Shown here piece by piece: positions 1 to 8,851 of a stretch of 64,000 nt of DNA. The translations under genes were made by a program, and so were the position numbers. Below the pieces are notes generated by a model, which ran no database searches, was not told where the DNA came from, and saw nothing but the letters and a program-made list of their open reading frames with translations. This DNA comes from Lachnoclostridium sp. UBA739 (GTDB lineage: Bacteria; Bacillota_A; Clostridia; Lachnospirales; Lachnospiraceae): positions 13,730-77,729 of the forward strand of contig DBKX01000122.1 in the NCBI GenBank assembly GCA_002297865.1, written 5' to 3'. Each line of letters starts with the position of its first letter. The stretch's first letter is position 1.

Positions 1-1
1 C

Positions 2-1321
2 TACCTTGCGGAACATGTAAAACTATATAAGATTTACGAATCAGAGAATGGATTTAGTTTCATTGGTTCGGCAATTCAAAATGCCAATACTGATTTATTT
101 GAAACAAATTACTCGATGTTAAAGAAAATGTCATTACTAAGAGATTTCAATGATCATGGTTTTGATATTACTGATATTATAGATCCAGCTTCTTCGGACT
201 TGGCAATGAGACAAAAGCAAGTTGAGGAATTAAGTAAAATGTCACTACAAGACATTATCGATAAATTCAATCTAAAATTTGTATCATTGAAAAATGAATG
301 GAATTTAGAAGGAAACCATAAGAGCTATGACATTTCAGATGGATTAGATACGCTTTTAGAAGAGCTGCACAAAGACCCCGAATATGGATATCCGTTCTTA
401 AATACTTACTATAATACGATTTTTAGAGGAATGAGATATGGTAAGTTGATGATAAAAAGTGCTGGTACTGGTGTTGGTAAGACGAGAACAGCCTTGCTTG
501 ATATTGCGAGTGTTTCAGCAAGCCATATCTTTGATTTAGAAACAATGAGATGGAAAGAGAATGGTCACAATTATGCGAGCTGCTTCATTTCTACCGAGTT
601 AGATAAATCGGAATTACAAACTTGTCTTATTGCAATTATATCCGGAGTGCCTGAAGACGTAATCAAACTAGGAAATTTTGAACCGGCAATCTATGAACGT
701 ATCAAGAGAGCAATCGAAGTATTGAAGAACTCTCCAATCAGTTTACATTACATTGAAGATTTCTCGATTGCAGACATTGAGCAGATCATCGAGAAAGATA
801 TATTAGAAAAGAATATCAAGTTTGTTTGGTTTGACTACCTTCAAATAACTCCAAAACTGTCTCGTACAATTCAGGAAGAGTATGGAATGGGATTAAGAGA
901 GGACCAGATTTTACAGAACTTCTCAGCTAGATTAAAGAATATCGCAACAAGATACAATGTATACGTATGTACTGCAACGCAGCTTAATAGAAATTCCAAG
1001 GAAAAGGAAAACAGAGACGCTACCAGTATTCGTGGAGGATCTGCAACTATCGATAAAGCAGATCATGCTATCCAAATGTATAAGGTAACTGCTTCGGATT
1101 TGAAATTAGTGGAGCATATGCTTAACCGAGGATTCCAACAACCAAACTTCATGCACATTATTTATAAAAACAGATCTGGTCAAAATAACGTAATTGTCTG
1201 GTCACAAATGAACCACTCAAATATGAGGGAGACTGTTTGTTTCTGCACGGATCCAGACGGAAACCCGTTAAATATTACCCCTACAACTTTTGAGTTCAAG
1301 GATGAAAATATAGCAGCGTAA
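2..1321 (+). CDS. DnaB-like replicative DNA helicase, 5' partial
   Basis: The reading frame is open to the left edge, so the first visible ATG at 116 is internal and the gene starts outside the window. It matches DnaB-type RecA-fold helicases, which unwind the phage fork as a hexamer. A Walker A motif (GTGVGKTR, near base 470) is followed by a Walker B-like strand ending WFDYLQI (near 830) and a TQLNR segment typical of DnaB sensor regions. The N-terminal part is helical, as expected for the DnaB N-domain. It lies directly upstream of the primase gene, the usual helicase-primase pairing. The gene ends just before a promoter embedded in an inverted repeat. The family is clear; the exact subfamily is not. 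Confidence 0.9.
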   Translation, partial: YLAEHVKLYKIYESENGFSFIGSAIQNANTDLFETNYSMLKKMSLLRDFNDHGFDITDIIDPASSDLAMRQKQVEELSKMSLQDIIDKFNLKFVSLKNEWNLEGNHKSYDISDGLDTLLEELHKDPEYGYPFLNTYYNTIFRGMRYGKLMIKSAGTGVGKTRTALLDIASVSASHIFDLETMRWKENGHNYASCFISTELDKSELQTCLIAIISGVPEDVIKLGNFEPAIYERIKRAIEVLKNSPISLHYIEDFSIADIEQIIEKDILEKNIKFVWFDYLQITPKLSRTIQEEYGMGLREDQILQNFSARLKNIATRYNVYVCTATQLNRNSKEKENRDATSIRGGSATIDKADHAIQMYKVTASDLKLVEHMLNRGFQQPNFMHIIYKNRSGQNNVIVWSQMNHSNMRETVCFCTDPDGNPLNITPTTFEFKDENIAA

Positions 1322-1324
1322 CGA

Positions 1325-1367
1325 ATTTACTCTATGTTTATTAATTATATAATATAAACATAGAGTA
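1325..1367 (+). promoter_or_regulatory. Class 1 phage promoter nested in a 13-bp inverted repeat
   Basis: ATTTAC (1325-1330), 17 bp, TATAAT (1348-1353), followed by ATAAACAT. The -10 sits in the loop of a 13-bp perfect inverted repeat, 1328-1340 with 1355-1367, followed by a T-rich run. The same DNA can act as terminator for the helicase transcript and as promoter or operator for the primase gene. Confidence 0.7.
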
Positions 1368-1389
1368 TTTTTATTTAGGAGGATTTAGA

Positions 1390-2439
1390 ATGGATTACAA
1401 AGAAGCGATAAGTCGAATGACCGACGAAGATGTAGTAACTATCTTATGCGACTTAGGCTCGGATTATCCCAGAGAAGCTAGAAACAGCTTGATTTTTCAG
1501 ACTGTATGTCATGGTGGAGAAAAGCACAAATTATATTATTACAGAGATACAAAGGCGTTTCAATGTTATTCAAATTGTGGCCATTTTTCAAATATATTCA
1601 ACGTGGTAATGCAAGCTAAGGATTGCAGCTTTGGAGAAGCATATAAGTACGTCTGTGAGAAATTAGGATATTATTTTAGTTCGACATTACGTTATGGATT
1701 TCAGGAAGAGAGCATTGATAACAGCTTCATCAATAGATTTGAAGTCGAAAAAGTAAAGGCTGAGAGTATCGTTATTAGAGATCCAGTTGTGCTTAAAAGA
1801 TTCCGTGACTTATATCATCATACTTGGGTAGAAGATAACATCAATACAAGAGTAATGAGACTGTTTGGAATCAAATATGATATCCTGGATAATGCAATCA
1901 TCATTCCGCATTACAATATGAATGGTGAATTGATTGGTATTAGAGCCAGATATCTAAATGAGGATATGGTTGCGGCAGGACGAAAATATATGCCAATTAC
2001 GATTGATAATATATTGTATAACTACCCAACGAGCCTTAACCTGTATGGATTGAACATAAACAAAGAAAATATCATCAAATACAAAAGAGTGGTTATTGGG
2101 GAAGCTGAAAAGTTTGTAATGCAGCATAGGAGCTATTATGAAGATAGTGTGGCAGTTGCATTAAATGGAAGTACATTATCAGAGTACCAGGTTCACATGC
2201 TCCTTGATTTAGGCGTTGAAACTGTTGTATTGGCCCTAGATAAAGAGTTTGATAATCCAGAGGACGAGAAGAAGTATAAGGAGAAAATTAATAGATCGTT
2301 TATCTCCAAACTACTTCCATATTTCACAGTTGAGATTATCTGGGACCAGAAAGGATTACTTGATTTGAAGGACTCGCCAACCGATAAAGGAAAAGCGGTT
2401 TATGAACAGTTATATAGTGACAGGATTATTTTGAGCTAG
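1390..2439 (+). CDS. DnaG-type DNA primase (CHC2 zinc finger plus Toprim)
   Basis: This 349-residue protein should make RNA primers with the helicase encoded just upstream. Residues about 40-65 carry a zinc-finger-like His/Cys set (VCHGG, then CYSNCGHF), which fits the CHC2 domain of DnaG. The second half carries a Toprim-like fold: VVIGEAEK (acidic residue), then VVLALDKEFD with Asp residues for metal binding. It is short for DnaG (about 600 residues) and lacks a clear C-terminal helicase-binding domain, as in many phage primases. The start has AGGAGG seven bases upstream. The stop codon lies within the stem of the following terminator. Confidence 0.85.
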   Translation: MDYKEAISRMTDEDVVTILCDLGSDYPREARNSLIFQTVCHGGEKHKLYYYRDTKAFQCYSNCGHFSNIFNVVMQAKDCSFGEAYKYVCEKLGYYFSSTLRYGFQEESIDNSFINRFEVEKVKAESIVIRDPVVLKRFRDLYHHTWVEDNINTRVMRLFGIKYDILDNAIIIPHYNMNGELIGIRARYLNEDMVAAGRKYMPITIDNILYNYPTSLNLYGLNINKENIIKYKRVVIGEAEKFVMQHRSYYEDSVAVALNGSTLSEYQVHMLLDLGVETVVLALDKEFDNPEDEKKYKEKINRSFISKLLPYFTVEIIWDQKGLLDLKDSPTDKGKAVYEQLYSDRIILS

Positions 2440-2458
2440 AGTTTACTAGCTCTTTTTT
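2433..2458 (+). terminator. Intrinsic terminator overlapping the next promoter
   Basis: GAGCTAG (2433-2439) pairs with CTAGCTC (2446-2452), with a 6-nt loop and then six T. The stem contains the primase stop codon, and the loop holds most of the -35 of the next promoter. Confidence 0.85.
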
Positions 2459-2469
2459 AATTATATAAT
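2441..2469 (+). promoter_or_regulatory. Class 1 phage promoter
   Basis: GTTTAC (2441-2446), N17, TATAAT (2464-2469), then ATAAATATAA. It overlaps the terminator at 2433-2458 and drives the DHH nuclease gene. Confidence 0.8.
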
Positions 2470-2504
2470 ATAAATATAAGCAATATTAAAAAGGAGACAG
2501 ATAA

Positions 2505-4235
2505 ATGAAATATAGACAACGAACGTTCCATACAGGGAACATAATAGAAACAATACTAAACGGAAGAGGAATAGAAAATATCGAGCAGTTTTTAAACCCA
2601 ACAAATGCAGACGATACCAAATTAGAGCTAGTGAAGAACCTAGAAGAAGGCGTCAAACTTATCAAGGATAACTTGGGTAAGAAGATATTAATTCTAGTGG
2701 ATAGTGATTGCGATGGTTATACATCAGCTTCTATCATGTATCAGTATTTGAAAGCTGTAAATCCTGATATCGATATTCATTTCTATGTGCATGAGACAAA
2801 GCTCCATGGATTAACTAATCAGTTTATGGATTACATTAAGGACAAGTCATATGACCTTATCATAATTCCAGACGCTGGTTCAAATGATGTAGAAAATATT
2901 GAACTGCTAGAAAGGACTTATGATACTAGAGTATTGGTTATCGACCACCACGAGATTGAAAAAGAATCTCCTTATGGCGTGATTATAAATAACCAGGCTT
3001 GTGAAAATACAAATTCCAATTTAACCGGCGCGGGTATGGCTTACATCTTTTGCAGAGCATTAGAAAGGGAATTTAGAACTGGTAAACTAGAAGAACTCGC
3101 AGACCTTGCAATGATTGGATTAATCGGAGATAGTGCGAATCTAAGGGATAATGAGGTAAGATTTCTTTGCATGAATGCAATCAAGGGAATTACGAATAAT
3201 CTTCTAAAAACTTTCTACCAGGTTAATGGAAAGGGTACCGAGAATCTTATCATAAAGGATTTATCTTTTAGTGGGATTATTCCAATGATTAACGCGGTTG
3301 TTCGTGTTGGTACATTAGAGGAAAGGATTCAGTTATTCCAAGCATTGTCTAATATTGACTGCGACTATACAACGGTAGTTGAAAAGAGAAAGCTCAATAA
3401 GGAAACCAGAAAATACGAGATAAAAGCATTTGAAATGAACGCCTATGAGTATATGGTTGAAGTCGGAACAAAGGCCAAGAGCAGACAGGATTCAATTACT
3501 AAGAAAGTAATCAAATCTGTTGAAAAACAATATGATCCTTCATCTGGTATTCAGTTATTCATAATCGATGATAACGAAGAAGCGAAGGGAATCACGGGAT
3601 TAATTGCTAATAAGCTATCAGGTCAATATCAGCAGCCTTGTATAGTAATGTGGGAGAGCCCAGAGCATGGAAATTACATCGGAAGTTTAAGAGGAAATGT
3701 AAAGGTTCTAAAAGATTTCAAGCAATGGTGTACTAATACCGGATTATTTAGTTTAGCACAGGGTCATCCAAATGCTGCAGGTATCATACTTCCAACAAGT
3801 AATTTAGAGCAGCTTAGAGAAATGGCTCGTAATGTGGAAGCTGAAGAGTATTGCAATGATGTGGATCTTATCTATAAGGGGTTTGTAAATGTTGAAGATG
3901 TAAAAATAGTCAACAGATATAAGCACCTATGGTATGGAGGTGTTGAGGAACCTTTATTCGCAGTAGAACAGATTGAAGTTCCGAAATCAGCACTGGTCCT
4001 TAATAAATCAACTATGAAGTTCTATGTAAATGGATTAACTTATATCAAATTTAGAACAAGTGAGTCCGAGTTTAATTCATTAAAATATGGAAATGGATTC
4101 GATGAAACCGTCACATTAAATCTGGTTGGAAGGTTTGATATAAACACATGGAACGGTAATTGTTATCCTCAATTTGTAATTGATGATTACGAAGTGGCGG
4201 AGAAGGAAGTAAATCTATACGGCATTTTCGCTTAA
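2505..4235 (+). CDS. recJ: RecJ-like DHH-family single-strand exonuclease
   Basis: This 576-residue DHH/DHHA1 protein is of the RecJ type, a 5'-3' single-strand exonuclease used in recombination and repair. Motifs in order: LVDSDCDGYTSA (motif I Asp residues, about residue 65), IIPDAGS (motif II), VIDHHE (the DHH motif, about residue 145), IGLIGDSANL, and a DHHA1-type QGHPNAAG near residue 425 that matches the GGH..A substrate-binding motif. The C-terminal part is beta-rich and resembles an OB extension. Start: ATG with AAGGAGA. A single-gene unit behind its own class 1 promoter. RecJ proteins are usually of similar length, so it looks intact. Confidence 0.88.
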   Translation: MKYRQRTFHTGNIIETILNGRGIENIEQFLNPTNADDTKLELVKNLEEGVKLIKDNLGKKILILVDSDCDGYTSASIMYQYLKAVNPDIDIHFYVHETKLHGLTNQFMDYIKDKSYDLIIIPDAGSNDVENIELLERTYDTRVLVIDHHEIEKESPYGVIINNQACENTNSNLTGAGMAYIFCRALEREFRTGKLEELADLAMIGLIGDSANLRDNEVRFLCMNAIKGITNNLLKTFYQVNGKGTENLIIKDLSFSGIIPMINAVVRVGTLEERIQLFQALSNIDCDYTTVVEKRKLNKETRKYEIKAFEMNAYEYMVEVGTKAKSRQDSITKKVIKSVEKQYDPSSGIQLFIIDDNEEAKGITGLIANKLSGQYQQPCIVMWESPEHGNYIGSLRGNVKVLKDFKQWCTNTGLFSLAQGHPNAAGIILPTSNLEQLREMARNVEAEEYCNDVDLIYKGFVNVEDVKIVNRYKHLWYGGVEEPLFAVEQIEVPKSALVLNKSTMKFYVNGLTYIKFRTSESEFNSLKYGNGFDETVTLNLVGRFDINTWNGNCYPQFVIDDYEVAEKEVNLYGIFA

Positions 4236-4302
4236 CTGTTATTATACAATACAAATACAAAAGATAAAAAACGAATTTTATTTGATAAAAGGAGATAATA
4301 TC

Positions 4303-4650
4303 ATGATTACTATTGTTACTAAGGACGCTCATTATTTATCGGAATACATTATTAGGACTTCTACACCAATCAATGTTGTTACAATTGGCAGCAAGCTAGA
4401 TGAATGCTCTTTTAAACTGGGTGATACAGATAAGAGCGTAGAGCATTTTGAAATGGTATTCAGAGAGCTTGGACTTTCAAAAGGCGCAGGAACAACGAAA
4501 GGACGTATTGAATTAATAGAAGGATTCCATAAGGATAACGTCGTGATGATCGCCAATCTAATAGAGCAGCTATACGATGGTTACCAGGTAGAAAATAATA
4601 TTGGGCTTCTGAAAAGGAAGTTCGAAGAAATGCTGAAAGCTGGGGAATAA
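4303..4650 (+). CDS. Hypothetical protein
   Basis: A 115-residue acidic protein with no motif I recognise. The start was chosen at ATG 4303 because AAAGGAGAT lies directly before it; the in-frame TTG at 4282 is upstream of that ribosome site. Upstream is a weak copy of the phage -10 (TACAATACAAATAC, about 4245) without a TTTAC box. It lies between the RecJ-like and RNase H genes, so a role in replication is possible but only inferred from position. Confidence 0.7.
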   Translation: MITIVTKDAHYLSEYIIRTSTPINVVTIGSKLDECSFKLGDTDKSVEHFEMVFRELGLSKGAGTTKGRIELIEGFHKDNVVMIANLIEQLYDGYQVENNIGLLKRKFEEMLKAGE

Positions 4651-4673
4651 TCTCTAGCTTTTCTTTTATCTGA

Positions 4674-4702
4674 GTGTACTATCAAATTAACAATTATATA
4701 AT
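4674..4702 (+). promoter_or_regulatory. Class 1 phage promoter
   Basis: GTGTAC (4674-4679), N17, TATAAT (4697-4702), then ATAAATATG. A weak hairpin with T-run (about 4635-4668) lies just upstream. It drives the RNase H-ligase operon. Confidence 0.78.
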
Positions 4703-4732
4703 ATAAATATGATGAATAAAAGGAGGGAACCA

Positions 4733-5203
4733 ATGAAAGAAGTAATCATATATACAGATGGAGGTTGCAGGGGAAACCAAAGCAAAGAGAATGTTGGGGC
4801 TTATGGAATAGTAATGATGTACACGGATCCAAAGGGAACTCTTCATAAAAAAGAGGTAAGCTGTGGATTTAGAAATGTTACAAATAATCAAATGGAGCTC
4901 AAAGCAGTAGTAGAAGCATTGAGACTTTTGAATTATCCATGTCAAGTCCAATTATACAGCGATTCAAGATATGTATGTGACGCGATCAATAAGAAATGGT
5001 TATCTGGTTGGATAGCAAAAGGATGGATTACATCAAGTAATAAACCAGTAAAAAATCAAGAGCTTTGGGTGGAGCTATTGGCTGAATTAGGAAAGCACAA
5101 GGTTACATTCCATTGGGTGAAAGGCCATAACAACAACGAAGGAAATGAACGTTGTGATCAACTATGCAATTTAGAAATGGATTTACTTACAGGAGGAAAA
5201 TAG
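4733..5203 (+). CDS. rnhA: Ribonuclease HI
   Basis: A 156-residue RNase H that degrades RNA in RNA-DNA hybrids, for example Okazaki primers. The catalytic acidic set is visible: TDGGCRGN (Asp), [10 protein letters not shown] (Glu), SDSRYV (Asp) and GNERCDQL (Asp). WVKGH is the usual RNase HI motif before the last Asp. The upstream in-frame ATGs at 4709 and 4712 are rejected because AGGAGG lies between them and ATG 4733. The ligase gene follows after one base, so the two are co-transcribed and translationally coupled, a sensible pair for Okazaki fragment processing. Confidence 0.93.
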   Translation: MKEVIIYTDGGCRGNQSKENVGAYGIVMMYTDPKGTLHKKEVSCGFRNVTNNQMELKAVVEALRLLNYPCQVQLYSDSRYVCDAINKKWLSGWIAKGWITSSNKPVKNQELWVELLAELGKHKVTFHWVKGHNNNEGNERCDQLCNLEMDLLTGGK

Positions 5204-5204
5204 C

Positions 5205-6479
5205 ATGAATACAGTTTTTGAGGTTGTAAATAAATTAAGAGCTACAAATTCAAATAAGGAGAAAGCTGTAATATTAGCAGCCAACAAAGAAAATGAATTA
5301 TTAAGGGACGTTCTGGAATACACATACGACCCTTTTAAAAGATATGGTATAAGTGAAAAGAATATGGACAAATTAATGGATTCAGTAGAGGTTGAGGACC
5401 TACCTTCTAGTCTGGAGTTATTCGAGTTTCTTGATTTGTTATCAGTAAGCAATTCAAATGATAGTCTAAAGAGACAGATTTGCGCATATGTGAAGTTTAA
5501 TAAATACAGTGAGTTAGTCAAAGGTATATTCCTGAAAGACCTTAAAATAGGCGTTTCGGCTACTACGATAAATAAGGTATGGAAAGGATTAGTTCCTAAG
5601 TTTGAAGTACAGCTTGCAAAGAAATATTCAGATGTAAAATTGGAACCAGAGGAATTAGTATTTGTAACGGAAAAGCTAGACGGAATCAGATGTGTAGCAA
5701 TCAAGTCAGATAATGAAGTCAAATTCTTCACCAGACAAGGAAAAGAAATTTTCGGTTTAAATGATATCTGCAGAGATTTAGTTGAAATCATGGGAGATAA
5801 GATGGTGTACGATGGAGAGCTACTAGCAATCAATGAAAACGAGCTCAATAGTGGTGATTTATATAGAAAAACGACATCTATCGTGAATAGCAAATCGGAA
5901 GATAAGAAAGGTGTAATCTTCCACGTATTCGATATGCTATCATTGGAAGATTTCCAAATGGGGTGCAGCACGAATTTATATGCTGATAGAAAAATGATGT
6001 TGAATTTACAAATCATGATGATGGATCCAGAATGGGTTTCTGCTGTTCCGGTTTTATATTGGGGGACAGACCACTCGAAAATACCAGAAATCTTAGCTCA
6101 AGTAGAGAGCCAAGATAAGGAAGGTATAATGGTAAATAGAAATATGCCATATGAATGTAAGCGCACCAAAAGTCTACTAAAAGTAAAAACCATGAACACT
6201 TGTGACTTAGAGGTTATCGGATATAAAGAAGGTACCGGAAGAAATAAAGGCCGATTAGGGTCATTAGTCGTTTCTTACAAAAATAATCAAGTGGACGTCG
6301 GTTCAGGATTTTCCGACGACCAGAGGGGGATATACTGGGAGCAAAGAGAGTCTTTAATTGGAAGAGTTATCGAGGTTCAGTATTTTGAAGAAAGCAGCAA
6401 TGAAAAAGGGGAGTTTAGTTTAAGGTTTCCAATATTCAAAGAGGTAAGAGAGCTAGGAAAAGAAGTTTCTTATAACTAG
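5205..6479 (+). CDS. ATP-dependent DNA ligase
   Basis: A 424-residue ATP-dependent ligase that seals nicks. The nucleotidyltransferase motifs are in order: EKLDGIR (motif I, adenylated Lys, about residue 156), TRQGKEI (Ia), YDGELL (III), KEGIMV (IV) and LLKVK (V). After these comes a short OB-fold-like C-terminus (VDVGSGFSDD, VIEVQY). The N-terminal 140 residues are helical, like a DNA-binding domain. Start: ATG with AGGAGG eight bases upstream, one base after the RNase H stop. The type is ATP-dependent, unlike the NAD-dependent ligase bacteria normally use for replication. Confidence 0.92.
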   Translation: MNTVFEVVNKLRATNSNKEKAVILAANKENELLRDVLEYTYDPFKRYGISEKNMDKLMDSVEVEDLPSSLELFEFLDLLSVSNSNDSLKRQICAYVKFNKYSELVKGIFLKDLKIGVSATTINKVWKGLVPKFEVQLAKKYSDVKLEPEELVFVTEKLDGIRCVAIKSDNEVKFFTRQGKEIFGLNDICRDLVEIMGDKMVYDGELLAINENELNSGDLYRKTTSIVNSKSEDKKGVIFHVFDMLSLEDFQMGCSTNLYADRKMMLNLQIMMMDPEWVSAVPVLYWGTDHSKIPEILAQVESQDKEGIMVNRNMPYECKRTKSLLKVKTMNTCDLEVIGYKEGTGRNKGRLGSLVVSYKNNQVDVGSGFSDDQRGIYWEQRESLIGRVIEVQYFEESSNEKGEFSLRFPIFKEVRELGKEVSYN

Positions 6480-6514
6480 ATTAAATCGACAATATAAATA
6501 TAAAGGAGAAATAT

Positions 6515-6763
6515 ATGTATAGCAGAGAAGAATTAATGGAACAAGATTTAGAAGCATTGGTTGAAATGGTATTACAAAAAGATGAAGAGACCAAAGCGGC
6601 CAATGAACAGCAACAGAATTTACTCAATCAATACAACCAGGAATTAATGAGGTTATCTAATCAGCTAAACCAATATAAAGAAGAGAATATTGTTCTTCTA
6701 AGAAAAGTGGTAGCTTACCAGGATCGTGACCTTCAAATGTTATTACAAGAGAAACAGGCTTAG
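6515..6763 (+). CDS. Small coiled-coil protein
   Basis: An 82-residue charged, Gln-rich helical protein with heptad-like Leu spacing over residues 30-65, likely a coiled coil. No enzymatic motif. AAAGGAGA precedes the ATG. A degenerate copy of the phage promoter (GTTTCT, N17, GACAAT, ATAAATATAA) lies directly upstream, reaching into the ligase 3' end. Function unknown. Confidence 0.75.
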   Translation: MYSREELMEQDLEALVEMVLQKDEETKAANEQQQNLLNQYNQELMRLSNQLNQYKEENIVLLRKVVAYQDRDLQMLLQEKQA

Positions 6764-6775
6764 TCCTGTTTTTTT
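6753..6775 (+). terminator. Intrinsic terminator
   Basis: AACAGG pairs with CCTGTT (6-nt loop containing the stop codon), followed by a T-run. Confidence 0.75.
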
Positions 6776-6785
6776 ATTACGTCGA

Positions 6786-6814
6786 GTTTACCATGAGATA
6801 CACAATTATATAAT
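6786..6814 (+). promoter_or_regulatory. Class 1 phage promoter
   Basis: GTTTAC (6786-6791), N17, TATAAT (6809-6814), then ATAAATATG. Upstream of the topoisomerase B-subunit gene. Confidence 0.8.
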
Positions 6815-6848
6815 ATAAATATGAAAGATAACATAAAGGAGAAAAGAC

Positions 6849-8777
6849 ATGAGTAAAGACACAATTAAGCAATTAGATACTAGACAACAATGTAGAGAGA
6901 AATTACCTATTTTCTTTGGTAGTAGAGACAATTTCATTCATGGTGCGAAAGAGGTTATCGCAAATGCAATCGATGAAATAACTAATAACTTTTCAAGTGG
7001 AGAAATCGAGGTCAGATTATTTGAGGATAATAGGACAGTTCAAGTAAAAGATACAGGTCGCGGAGTTCCGATTGATGGGAAAACAGGAGATAAGCCCAAT
7101 TACGTATTATTATTTGAGACGTTATTCGCAGGTACAAACTACGACAATAATGAGAATAACAAAATTGCAGTTGGGACCAATGGCTGCGGTACTTGCGTTT
7201 TAAACCATACATCTAAACTATTCAAGGTTACCTCTTCAAGAAATGGTGTAATTCATGAAGTATGTTATGAAGATGGTGGACGTTTCAAAGGATTTTCCAA
7301 AGTAGGGGAATGTGATCAGAGTTATTCAATCTTTGAGTTTAGACTAGATGAAGAAGTCTATACGAATGTGGTTTACAACCCTGCAGAGCTAAGAGAAATC
7401 TGTAAATACAATTCGGCAGTTAATAACAAAGTTACGATTACATTCTTATATGGTGATGAAGAAAACAGATTCCATTATGACAGTATAGAAGAGTATTTCG
7501 ATGAAATCACATCTAGCTTAACGGCTAAAAAGGTTCTTGGTAATGAAAAAGAATTTAATGATGTTGTTGAAGTCCACGAAGGCGTTGCAGTTGCAGAGAG
7601 AAATATCGTAAGCCTGGTACTTTCAACTTCTGGCGAGCCAGTACAGCAAACGTTCTTAAATTCCAATTATCTACCTAACAATGGCTCAATCTATGATGGA
7701 GTAGTAGCTGGTGCAAGATTAGCAGTAAACAAATATTGTAAGGATAATAAGCTGCTAGATAAAAAGATTGGAGCTATCACAAAGGAAGATATAGAAGAAA
7801 GTATTTCTTTTGTGTGTTCAGTTCTAAGTACCAATGTTGAGTATGAAAACCAGATTAAATTATCTACTCAAAAGAAACTTTATAAGACAGTTGCACAGGA
7901 ATATGTAAAAGAGCTATTAGAGGTCATGATGATAGAACAGCCAAAAGAGTTTGAGAAGATTGTTAAGCATATTCTTGAAGTCCAAAAATTTAACAGTAAG
8001 GCACAAGCCAATAAAAAGGCCTTAAAGAAGAAACTATCAGAAAAAATTGATAACATTTCAAATAGAGTAGAGGGCTTGGTTGATTGCAAGTTGCAAGGGC
8101 AAGATTCCGAGTTATTTATCGCGGAAGGGAGATCGGCGCTTGGCTCTATCGTATTAGCGAGAAATCCACGTAATCAAGCAGCGATACCAATCAGAGGAAA
8201 AATCCTAAACTGTTTAAAGGCGGACTATGACACGATATTTAAGAACGAGATTATATCTGATCTAGTAAAGACTCTTGGCTGCGGAATTGAAACAGATAAG
8301 AAGAATAAAGAGCTTGGGACTTTCGATATTAATAATCTTAGATACGGAAAAGTTTTACTTGCAACAGATATGGATTCAGATGGCTATAATATTCAATGCT
8401 TATTACTTACAATGTTCTATCGATTAATGCCAACATTGATTTATGAAGGAAGAATATATCTTGTAAAAACCCCATTATATGAAGTGAAAATGAAGAATGG
8501 CGACGTGATCTACTGGTTTAGTGAGACAGAAAAAGAAGAGGCGATGGCCAGAGGATTGGAAATCAAGAGCATTGCACGTGCAAAGGGACTTGGTGAACTT
8601 GACGCAGAAGTAATGAGCCAGACGGGCGTTCACCCTGATACCAGAAACGTTGTTCAGGTTACTGTTGACGATGTAAAGGAAATGCAAGAAGCATTTAGAA
8701 TTTGGATGGATACGGAAGTTACAGACCGTAAGAAGATTGTTGAAACAGAGCTTCACAAGTATGAATTAATCGATTAG
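6849..8777 (+). CDS. Type IIA topoisomerase, ATPase (GyrB/ParE-like) subunit
   Basis: A 642-residue B subunit. It hydrolyses ATP and carries the Toprim metal site for double-strand passage. GHKL ATPase motifs: EVIANAIDEI (N box), DTGRGVPID (G1) and GTNGCGTC (ATP-lid region). Toprim motifs: FIAEGRSALGS (Glu) and ATDMDSDGYN (DxD). The length fits short gyrase B or ParE proteins. The partner A subunit follows with its own promoter. Phage type IIA topoisomerases are best known from large phages (for example T4); here the two-subunit bacterial layout is retained. GyrB versus ParE cannot be decided by eye. Confidence 0.93.
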   Translation: MSKDTIKQLDTRQQCREKLPIFFGSRDNFIHGAKEVIANAIDEITNNFSSGEIEVRLFEDNRTVQVKDTGRGVPIDGKTGDKPNYVLLFETLFAGTNYDNNENNKIAVGTNGCGTCVLNHTSKLFKVTSSRNGVIHEVCYEDGGRFKGFSKVGECDQSYSIFEFRLDEEVYTNVVYNPAELREICKYNSAVNNKVTITFLYGDEENRFHYDSIEEYFDEITSSLTAKKVLGNEKEFNDVVEVHEGVAVAERNIVSLVLSTSGEPVQQTFLNSNYLPNNGSIYDGVVAGARLAVNKYCKDNKLLDKKIGAITKEDIEESISFVCSVLSTNVEYENQIKLSTQKKLYKTVAQEYVKELLEVMMIEQPKEFEKIVKHILEVQKFNSKAQANKKALKKKLSEKIDNISNRVEGLVDCKLQGQDSELFIAEGRSALGSIVLARNPRNQAAIPIRGKILNCLKADYDTIFKNEIISDLVKTLGCGIETDKKNKELGTFDINNLRYGKVLLATDMDSDGYNIQCLLLTMFYRLMPTLIYEGRIYLVKTPLYEVKMKNGDVIYWFSETEKEEAMARGLEIKSIARAKGLGELDAEVMSQTGVHPDTRNVVQVTVDDVKEMQEAFRIWMDTEVTDRKKIVETELHKYELID

Positions 8778-8782
8778 GAAAA

Positions 8783-8811
8783 GTTTACTATGTTATTAGC
8801 TATTATATAAT
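8783..8811 (+). promoter_or_regulatory. Class 1 phage promoter
   Basis: GTTTAC (8783-8788), N17, TATAAT (8806-8811), then ATAAATATAA. It drives the topoisomerase A-subunit gene. Confidence 0.8.
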
Positions 8812-8851
8812 ATAAATATAATAGCGAATAAAGATTTCAAAGGAGAAAGAT

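Noticed and set aside
5183..6016. Long minus-strand frame opposite the ligase gene
   Set aside because: Antisense to a clearly identified ligase; composition is that of a reverse-complement shadow.
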